From Rhizobium indicum (lineage in GTDB: Bacteria; Pseudomonadota; Alphaproteobacteria; Rhizobiales; Rhizobiaceae), in the NCBI RefSeq assembly GCF_005862305.2, contig NZ_CP054021.1:558001-622000 (forward strand): a stretch of DNA of 64,000 bases. Reading direction: 5' to 3'. Numbering within the stretch: position 1 is the first letter of the stretch; every line of letters starts with the position of its first letter. Shown here one piece after another: positions 57,653 to 64,000 of the stretch. The translations under genes and the position numbers were made by a program. The notes below the pieces were generated by a model. That model saw only the letters and a list, made by a program, of their open reading frames with translations. It was not told the origin of the DNA and did no database searches.

Positions 57653-58456
57653 TTAGTCGTCGGTACCGCTCGCGATGGTGTGCGACAGCGATACCGCTGT
57701 GCGGCGGTCGGCCTCGTTGGCAACCGAGAAGGCCTGCTCCTGCAGCGCTTCCATCCAGCCGCAGTCCTTGGGCTTGCAGCGATCGAGTGCTGCCGTCATC
57801 AGCGCCAGACCGCGGGCCGTCTGGCCTTCGTCGAACAGAATATTGCCGAAGACCGCCATGGCGCCGGGATGGCCGCTCTTGCGGGCCTGGTTCAGCCATT
57901 TCTTCGCCTGCTGCGGGCTGGCATTGCCGCCCTCGCCGGCCAGCATCATCTGCGCCAGTTGGAACTGCGCCTCGGGGACGCCAAAGGTGGAGGCCACCTG
58001 AAAATAAAGCTGGCGCGCCTGGCTGAGGTCGATCCTGACCGGACTGCCTGATATGCCGTGCCTGTAGTAACTGGCGAGCGAGAGCAGCGCGTTGACGAAG
58101 AAGCCGGTATCTTCTGAGCCGGGTTCGACGCCCTGCTGGGCGATCTCGCTGTAGATCTTGAAGGCTTCGAAATCGTCCTGCGTGACACCGTCGCCATCGG
58201 CATACATATTGGCAAGCGCCCAGCGCGAGCCGGTGTGCCCCTTTTCGGCAGCGTATTTATAGGCTTCTACCGCCTCTTCCTTCTGGCCGTTCTTATAGGC
58301 CTTGAAGCCGAACTTGAAGAGATCGAACGGTCCGGATTCCTTGCTGACGCCACCTTTGATGTCGAATGCACGGCACGGACCGGACAGCGCCAGCGCTACG
58401 GCTATAGACATGCCCACCAGCATGAATTTGAACAGTTTGAACTCGGACGTCACCAT
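57653..58456 (-). CDS. exoR: ExoR, negative regulator of exopolysaccharide synthesis
   Basis: 267 aa from the ATG at 58456 (MVTSEFKLFKFMLVGMS); a longer frame to 58495 is less likely given family length 268. Signal peptide ends at PCRA|FDIKGG. Sel1-like repeats (YKYAAEKGHTGSRWALANMYADG; AQFQLAQMMLAGEGG; GAMAVFGNIL) follow. In S. meliloti, periplasmic ExoR binds the sensor ExoS and holds the ExoS-ChvI system off, limiting succinoglycan and controlling motility and symbiosis. Its sequence closely follows that family. It is monocistronic. Confidence 0.93.
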   Translation of the reverse strand: MVTSEFKLFKFMLVGMSIAVALALSGPCRAFDIKGGVSKESGPFDLFKFGFKAYKNGQKEEAVEAYKYAAEKGHTGSRWALANMYADGDGVTQDDFEAFKIYSEIAQQGVEPGSEDTGFFVNALLSLASYYRHGISGSPVRIDLSQARQLYFQVASTFGVPEAQFQLAQMMLAGEGGNASPQQAKKWLNQARKSGHPGAMAVFGNILFDEGQTARGLALMTAALDRCKPKDCGWMEALQEQAFSVANEADRRTAVSLSHTIASGTDD

Positions 58457-59128
58457 TTCAACCGATTTCTTTCGCTCATCCCAGGCAGGCGGCAACGGCG
58501 CTCATGCCTTGCATCCCGCGGATGTATTTCTTCGAGGCGAGCGATCCCGCGGCGAGCTCCATGGCTCCTTTACCCGCGTCGCATCCAGCCCATTGGCCTT
58601 TTCTCAAAGGCGATATTCTCAGCCCATCCTTCAGAACCACCCGGCTCCCGGCATGGCTCGACTGCAATCTCCGTGGCACTCTTTCGGCAGGTGCGGCATC
58701 CGCCTTCCCGCCTCTATCGCATTCGTAAACAGTAAATGTGACGAAACCGGTATCGACCTTTCCGGCAAAGCCGGGCTGCTCATCCGAGCGGGTCGAAAAC
58801 AGCGACAATGAACGGATCGACGACTTCATCGCGAGGCCGGATCGGCGGCCGGAACAGCCTTGTTCGGAAAGCGAAACGACCGCAATCAAACGAATGTCGC
58901 CAATCGCGCCGTACAATTTGATGTCACCGGAAAAAAATCGACCCATGCTACTATTTACACGCACCGTACGCCTGCCATCACCTCGCCCGCAAATAGCGCT
59001 GCGCCCTCTTTGTGGCGGGAAATGGACAAATCCACCCCACCACCACCATACGCCAAACGTCGTAAAAATGTGTTGCTGAATCGTCACAAAACGGGATCGG
59101 AAATGGCATGATTAACGGGCACGAATAA
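58457..59128. other. Long gap upstream of exoR, no clear gene
   Basis: 670 bp. A minus-strand frame (58476 to about 58829, starting MKSSIRSLSLFSTRSD) ends 19 bp before exoR but shows no family features and uses rare AGA codons, so I do not call it. Probably holds the exoR promoter and leader. Confidence 0.5.
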
Positions 59129-59153
59129 AGAAGAGCCCGGCAGTGCCGGGCTC
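59129..59153 (-). terminator. Rho-independent terminator of the FadL-like gene
   Basis: Minus strand GAGCCCGGC-ACT-GCCGGGCTC (59133-59153) followed by TTCTTTATTC. Confidence 0.88.
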
Positions 59154-59175
59154 CTCAATTCTTCAAATCGGGAAA

Positions 59176-60456
59176 TTAGAACTTGATCTTTAGGCTCGTC
59201 GACAGCGCAGCGACCAGATCGTTGTCAAAGGAGTAGGAGACATCATCTCCAAACGTGACCCCATTCTGGGTCACGACGCCGGACGAACCGCTCGTCAACA
59301 CGCCCACGGCACCGGCAACGCGCCATTCGATATGTTCGGTCGGCGTGAAGGCTGCACCGAGCCCCAGCGTCCAGCTATCGGTCTGCGCGCCATAGCCCTG
59401 GCTGGTGCCGCGATCCCAGGTGAGGCTGACTGCACCTGCCCACTGCTCGTTGAATTTGTGGCCAACACCACCGGTGATCGTCCAACCGTCCTGGTAAAGA
59501 AGGTCGAGCGACGTCAGCTCCGTGGCACCGCCAGAGGTGCAGGCGACTAAGCCCTTGGTCGATTTTGGGCAGAAAGGCACGGACTGCAGGACACTCCAGT
59601 TCGTCCACTTTACCGATCCGAAGGCGAGCCAATCCGGAGCGATACCGCTTTGCAACTTAAGCTCAAGCGAATCCGGCGCTTCGGCAGAGCCGAAGACATC
59701 CGTGACCCTTCCATAAGGAGCGCCATTCAGCGGTGCAAATGGTGCAGTCACCTGCGTCAGATCCACCGTACCGGTCAAATTGTCGTATTTTACGCGGCTG
59801 TTATAGACGAGGCTCGCTCGCATTGCATATTCCGGAATCTCGTAGGCGAGACCGGCGCGCCAACCCCAGCCACTATCTTCGAGATCGAGGCGGCCGACGC
59901 CGTTGCCCGTACCGACGAGAAGCGGAACGGTTGAAACCAGACGTTCCTTGAAGCCTTCGACTTCCTGATAGAAAGCGCCGCCGATGAAGCGAAGCTGCCC
60001 AGGGCCGACATCAAAACGATAGGAGCAGGTGCCGCCATAGTTGCGGGTTTTGATCTCTGTCTCAATGTTATTGTTGGCACCGGCCCAGTTCAGACCGGGG
60101 TCGGTATGCCCGCCGAAGGGCTCTGAATAGTCGACCAGGCAGTCGATTGCATCGCCAAAACCAGCCTTAAAGCCAATATAAGGGATGGTGTAATTTGACG
60201 TATCGTCAGCGGTGTTTGGACGGCTGTTCAGATTGCCACCGCCTGGAGATGTCGACGTATCCGTGTCACGGACGTCCTTCAGCTTGCGCTGCGGCGTGAC
60301 GTAGGTAACGCCCGACTGAAACGAAAAAGGCGACGTATCGAACAGCTGATCGATGTTATAGCCGCCACGCTCCAGACCGCCAGCGAAGGACGGCGATGCA
60401 AGCGACGAAAAAAGAACGAGCGAGGTCACGCCCTTGGAAAACCTACGCGATGCCAT
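59176..60456 (-). CDS. FadL/OmpP1/TodX-family outer membrane transport protein
   Basis: 426 aa. Signal peptide (SLVLFSSLASPSFAGG), N-terminal plug-like region (GLERGGYNIDQLFDTSPFSF), many amphipathic beta strands and a terminal aromatic (SLKIKF), as in 14-stranded porins. It likely imports long-chain fatty acids or other hydrophobic compounds. It has a less G/C-rich codon usage than neighbours. Confidence 0.88.
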   Translation of the reverse strand: MASRRFSKGVTSLVLFSSLASPSFAGGLERGGYNIDQLFDTSPFSFQSGVTYVTPQRKLKDVRDTDTSTSPGGGNLNSRPNTADDTSNYTIPYIGFKAGFGDAIDCLVDYSEPFGGHTDPGLNWAGANNNIETEIKTRNYGGTCSYRFDVGPGQLRFIGGAFYQEVEGFKERLVSTVPLLVGTGNGVGRLDLEDSGWGWRAGLAYEIPEYAMRASLVYNSRVKYDNLTGTVDLTQVTAPFAPLNGAPYGRVTDVFGSAEAPDSLELKLQSGIAPDWLAFGSVKWTNWSVLQSVPFCPKSTKGLVACTSGGATELTSLDLLYQDGWTITGGVGHKFNEQWAGAVSLTWDRGTSQGYGAQTDSWTLGLGAAFTPTEHIEWRVAGAVGVLTSGSSGVVTQNGVTFGDDVSYSFDNDLVAALSTSLKIKF

Positions 60457-60792
60457 TGTGTCTCCCCCACTCCAGCAATTGATTTGGCGACACAGTGTAA
60501 GTGTTCGCCGGAAATGGCAACGCGCCCCACGGCAGCGCCTCTAACCATTGCGACTGTCAATTTACGTAAAGAAATTGACGGACACGTCAAAAAACCTGGT
60601 TAATAAAATTTTATTCCAGGCTTATCGAATTTCGGTTGGGCTTTTGGGTTTTCATTCCAAACATTGCAGAAGCTGTATCAATCCGACAACAGTGGCAGTT
60701 TTCGCCCACTGGATGCCCATTCAGCCACAATCCACAGGCTCCGCGCCTGAAACCAGCCGTTTTCATGACCGAATCGCATACACCCAGAACGA
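60457..60792. other. Gap between valS and the FadL-like gene, no clear gene
   Basis: A/T-rich, with the FadL-like gene promoter probably in the part near 60560-60620. No family-like frame or stable RNA fold was recognised, apart from the valS terminator that follows. Confidence 0.5.
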
Positions 60793-60822
60793 CAAAAAGA
60801 CGCGCCGACAGAGGGCGCGTCT
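60793..60822 (-). terminator. Rho-independent terminator of valS
   Basis: Minus strand AGACGCGCC-CTCTGTC-GGCGCGTCT (60798-60822), then TTTTTG; 34 bp after the valS stop. Confidence 0.9.
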
Positions 60823-60855
60823 TTGAAATAACTTACCAAAATGGGTCGGTGAAAC

Positions 60856-63699
60856 TTACCCGGCTTCGCTCACCCTGGAAAGAGCGATCCTCAGGCTCGC
60901 GATCTGACCCTTCAGTTCCTCGAGGCGATCACGCTCGGCCTCGACCACTTCGGGATTGGCGTTGGCGACGAACTTCTCGTTGGAGAGCTTGCCGTCGATG
61001 CGGGAGATCTCGCCCTCCATCTTGGCAATCGCTTTTTCCAGACGAGCCTTTTCGGCGGAAAGGTCGATCAGCTTGCCGAGCGGCAGGCAGATGGTGGCCT
61101 CGGCGATGACGATCTGAGCGGCACCCTTCGGCGCATCGTCAGCCAGCGATATCGCCTCGATGCGCGCAAGGCGCTTGATGGCGGCGTCGTGGCGGAACAG
61201 CCTTTCACGCGTCAGGTTGTTGGCCTTGACGACGACGAGCGGGGCCGTCGCCGATGGCGGCACGTTCGTCTCAGCACGCACCGAGCGGATGCCGGAAACC
61301 AGGTCGATCAGCCAGTTGATCTCGTCGGCGGCCCCGTCATCGGCATAGGACGGCGCTGGCCATTCGGCGTGGCAGACCAATCTGTCGCGCTCTTTGCCTT
61401 CACCTGCCGTATGGGCCCAAAGCTCTTCGGTCATGAACGGCATGAAGGGATGCAGCAGCTTGTAGATCTCTTCGAGAATATAGGCGCTGCAGGCCTGGGC
61501 TTCCGCCTTGGCACCCTCGTCCTCGCCGTTGAAGACCGGCTTCAACAGTTCGAGATACCAGTCGCAGACCTCGTTCCAGACGAAGCGGTAGAGCGCGCCG
61601 GCAGCATCGTTGAAGCGGAAGGCTTCGAGTGCTTCCGTAACGTCGCGTTCCGTACGGGCAAGTTCCGTCAGGATCCAGCGATTGATGGTGAGCTCGGCGG
61701 CCTCCGGCACGAAGTGCGGGTCGCTCTTCGCGCCGTTCATCTCGGCGAAGCGCGTGGCGTTCCAGAGCTTGGTGCCGAAATTACGGTAGCCGGCGATGCG
61801 GGCCGGATCAAGCTTCACGTCGCGGCCCTGCGCCGCCATGATCGCCAGGGTGAACCGCAGCGCGTCGGCGCCGTATTCGTCGATCAGTTCCAAGGGATCG
61901 ATGACGTTGCCCTTCGACTTCGACATCTTCTGCCCATTCTTGTCGCGCACCAGTGCGTGGACATAGACGGTCTGGAAGGGCTCGACGGGTTCGCCGTCCT
62001 CATCCTTCATAAGGTGCAGGCCCATCATCATCATGCGGGCAACCCAGAAGAAGATGATATCGAAGCCGGTGACGAGAACGTTGGTCGGGTAATAACGCGC
62101 CAGTTCGGGCGTCTCGTCCGGCCAGCCGAGCGTCGAGAAAGGCCAGAGTGCTGAGGAGAACCAGGTGTCGAGCACGTCCTCGTCACGCGTCAGGATCTCG
62201 CCCGGCTTGAAGTTTTCAAGCAGGTCCTCGACATAGGCCTTCATCGGCCCCTCGTGCGAAAGGTAATGCTGGATCGCCGCCTGCAGCGCCTCTTCCTCGG
62301 TCTTTTCGACGAAGACCTGGCCGTCCGGGCCGTACCAGGCGGGGATCTGGTGACCCCACCAGAGCTGACGGGAGATACACCAGGGCTGGATGTTTTCCAT
62401 CCATTCGTAATAGGTCTTGTCCCAGCTCTTCGGCACCATCCTGGTGCGACCTTCGCGGACCGAGGCGATCGCCGGTTCGGCGAGCGTCTTGGCATCCACA
62501 TACCACTGTTCGGTCAGCCGCGGCTCGATCGGCACGCCGCCGCGGTCGCCGTGCGGAACCATGTGCTTGTGCGGCTCGATCTTGTCGACGAGGCCCGCCT
62601 CTTCGAAAATCTCGACGATGACCTTGCGCGCATAGAAGCGGTCCTGGCCTTCCAGGCGGTCCCAGGCGCCGTGCAGCGCCGCCGGATTGTCGAGACCTTC
62701 AAGAAAGTCCTCATTGTCCTTGATGGTGATCGTGCCGTCGCCGTTCATAATATTGATGACGCGAAGACCTGCGCGCTTGCCGACGTCGAAGTCGTTGAAA
62801 TCGTGCGCGGGCGTTATCTTCACCGCGCCGGTGCCGGCAGCCGGATCGGCATAATCGTCAGCAACGATCGGAATTCTGCGGCCGACGATCGGCAGAATGA
62901 CATGCTTGCCGACAATGCCCTGATAGCGTTCGTCCTTCGGATTGACGGCAACACCGGTATCGCCCAGCATGGTCTCCGGTCGTGTCGTTGCGACGACCAC
63001 ATAATCGCGCGTCTCGAATTCGGTCGGCTTGCCTTCCTCATCGAATGCAATCGGGTATTGGTAGGTTACGCCCTTTTCCAGCGGATAGCGCAGGTGCCAG
63101 AGATTGCCCTTGACCTCGTGCTGCTCGACTTCGATATCGGAAATCGCCGTCAGCAGCTTCGGATCCCAATTGACCAGACGCTTGTCCTTGTAGATCAGCC
63201 CTTCCTTGTAGAGTCTGACGAAAACCTCGAGCACGGCCTTCGAGAGGCCTTCGTCCATGGTGAAACGTTCGCGCGACCAGTCGCATGACGCACCAAGACG
63301 CTTCAGCTGGTTGAAGATCAGGCCGCCCGATTCGGCCTTCCACTCCCAAATCTTGTCGATGAAGGCTTCGCGGCCCATGTCGCGGCGGCCCGGCAGCTGC
63401 TGTTCCATCAGCTTGCGCTCGACGACCATCTGCGTGGCGATGCCGGCGTGGTCCATGCCCGGCTGCCAGAGCACGTCCTTGCCGCGCATGCGCTCGAAGC
63501 GCACCAGGATGTCCTGCAGCGTGTTGTTCAGCGCGTGGCCCATGTGCAGCGAACCGGTGACATTCGGCGGCGGGATCACGATGGTGAAGGTCTCGGCCCC
63601 GGCTTTGGCATTTGCGCCGGCGCGGAAAGCGTCCGCCTCATCCCATATCGCGGCGATTTTCGGTTCGACGGCAGCGGAATCATAGGTCTTGTCGAGCAT
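60856..63699 (-). CDS. valS: Valyl-tRNA synthetase
   Basis: 947 aa. Class I synthetase with PPPNVTGSLHMGHALN (HIGH), the CP1 editing domain, KMSKSKGNVIDP, the anticodon-binding domain and the C-terminal coiled coil (LIDLSAEKARLEKAIAKMEGE). Confidence 0.97.
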   Translation of the reverse strand: MLDKTYDSAAVEPKIAAIWDEADAFRAGANAKAGAETFTIVIPPPNVTGSLHMGHALNNTLQDILVRFERMRGKDVLWQPGMDHAGIATQMVVERKLMEQQLPGRRDMGREAFIDKIWEWKAESGGLIFNQLKRLGASCDWSRERFTMDEGLSKAVLEVFVRLYKEGLIYKDKRLVNWDPKLLTAISDIEVEQHEVKGNLWHLRYPLEKGVTYQYPIAFDEEGKPTEFETRDYVVVATTRPETMLGDTGVAVNPKDERYQGIVGKHVILPIVGRRIPIVADDYADPAAGTGAVKITPAHDFNDFDVGKRAGLRVINIMNGDGTITIKDNEDFLEGLDNPAALHGAWDRLEGQDRFYARKVIVEIFEEAGLVDKIEPHKHMVPHGDRGGVPIEPRLTEQWYVDAKTLAEPAIASVREGRTRMVPKSWDKTYYEWMENIQPWCISRQLWWGHQIPAWYGPDGQVFVEKTEEEALQAAIQHYLSHEGPMKAYVEDLLENFKPGEILTRDEDVLDTWFSSALWPFSTLGWPDETPELARYYPTNVLVTGFDIIFFWVARMMMMGLHLMKDEDGEPVEPFQTVYVHALVRDKNGQKMSKSKGNVIDPLELIDEYGADALRFTLAIMAAQGRDVKLDPARIAGYRNFGTKLWNATRFAEMNGAKSDPHFVPEAAELTINRWILTELARTERDVTEALEAFRFNDAAGALYRFVWNEVCDWYLELLKPVFNGEDEGAKAEAQACSAYILEEIYKLLHPFMPFMTEELWAHTAGEGKERDRLVCHAEWPAPSYADDGAADEINWLIDLVSGIRSVRAETNVPPSATAPLVVVKANNLTRERLFRHDAAIKRLARIEAISLADDAPKGAAQIVIAEATICLPLGKLIDLSAEKARLEKAIAKMEGEISRIDGKLSNEKFVANANPEVVEAERDRLEELKGQIASLRIALSRVSEAG

Positions 63700-63764
63700 T
63701 TTCTGACCAATTTCGAGGTTCGAGGATGGCCGTTTGTAAATAGGATGGTCACGGCCAAGTCAAT

Positions 63765-63793
63765 AAAAAAGCCGCCCCGGAGACCGGAGCGGC
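63765..63793 (-). terminator. Rho-independent terminator of the PopZ-like gene
   Basis: Minus strand GCCGCTCCGG-TCT-CCGGGGCGGC (63771-63793, one U-G pair) and TTTTTT. Confidence 0.9.
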
Positions 63794-63815
63794 TTTTCAG
63801 GAAAAAGCAATCCGA

Positions 63816-64000
63816 TCAGCGGCGCGGGCCGCGCGCCACGCGCTCGATTTCCTCGCGCACCAACCGCTCGACCAGTGTCGGCAGATTATCATCAAGCCAC
63901 TCACGCAGCATCGGGCGCAGCATGTCCTCTGCGATCTCGTCCAGCGAGCGGCGCTCGGCACCGTCGATCGCGGCGGCGAGCTCCTCGAAGGAGCGGCTGA
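63816..64000 (-). CDS. popZ: DUF2497/PopZ-like polar organiser, partial
   Basis: The last 61 codons before the stop at 63816 are visible; the start lies beyond the window. They read as the conserved C-terminal region of DUF2497: LDEIAEDMLRPMLREWLDDNLP then LVERLVREEIERVARG. PopZ proteins assemble a polar matrix and tether chromosome origins; in Rhizobiales the gene is found before valS, as here. It runs in the same direction as valS, and a terminator separates them. Confidence 0.85.
   Translation of the reverse strand, partial: SRSFEELAAAIDGAERRSLDEIAEDMLRPMLREWLDDNLPTLVERLVREEIERVARGPRR

Noticed and set aside
58476..59087. 203-aa minus-strand frame before exoR
   Set aside because: No start with RBS, rare codons, Trp/Gly-rich low-complexity stretch; no family features.

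Overview
The window looks like an ordinary stretch of a Rhizobium main chromosome (R. etli / R. leguminosarum group). The evidence is high G+C coding sequence, alphaproteobacterial gene sets (fused SecDF, ErpA, NDUFA12 family protein, trmFO, GatCAB), an ExoR homologue close to the symbiotic exopolysaccharide regulator, a PHA synthase, and repeated copies of an intergenic palindromic repeat resembling the rhizobial RIME element. I see no phage, insertion sequence, CRISPR array or plasmid functions.

Layout. 1-5 kb: the end of a class I PHA synthase, a membrane-anchored protein with a Tlde1/DUF2778 L,D-transpeptidase-like domain, an aminotransferase and a DsbA-like thioredoxin. 5.5-9.5 kb: aroQ, accB, accC, aat, a DUF2155 protein and an NDUFA12-like protein. 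9.5-18.4 kb: GNAT acetyltransferases, gatB, a YjhX/TopAI-type toxin gene with a structured leader, gatA and gatC, a metallo-beta-lactamase-fold hydrolase, ruvX and two small membrane proteins. 18.5-27.4 kb: a TetR regulator, map, radC with a decayed partial copy behind it, an FMN-dependent alpha-hydroxy-acid oxidase, soluble transhydrogenase, an EEP phosphatase/nuclease, a B12-binding radical SAM protein and an NTF2-like protein. 27.5-31.3 kb: trigger factor, tRNA-Leu(TAG) and a GDYXXLXY/DUF2157 membrane pair.

31.3-32.7 kb is the regulatory part of the window. It holds an anti-Shine-Dalgarno sRNA of the NfeR1 (alpha-r14) type and two DUF1127 microproteins. The sRNA and the second DUF1127 gene carry the same 15-bp LysR-type box at exactly the same distance from a -10 element. 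32.7-56 kb is a long, mostly minus-strand housekeeping block: trmFO (plus strand), a phytoene-synthase-like and an Mth938-like protein (homologues of mitochondrial complex I assembly factors NDUFAF6 and NDUFAF3), secDF, yajC, a DUF815 ATPase (plus strand), an NlpD-like lipoprotein, pcm, surE, serS, tatC/B/A, scpB/A, nagZ, a SPOR protein, argS and dgt. 56-64 kb: erpA, xth, exoR, a FadL-like porin, valS and the end of a PopZ-like DUF2497 gene.

Most genes are core functions: fatty-acid initiation, translation and tRNA modification, Sec and Tat export, envelope maintenance and chromosome segregation. The best leads are the sRNA/DUF1127 regulon, the short leader ORF and hairpins before yjhX beside a GNAT gene, the radC remnant, and the NDUFAF3/NDUFAF6-type pair. 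All functional calls rest on reading motifs; no database search was run.
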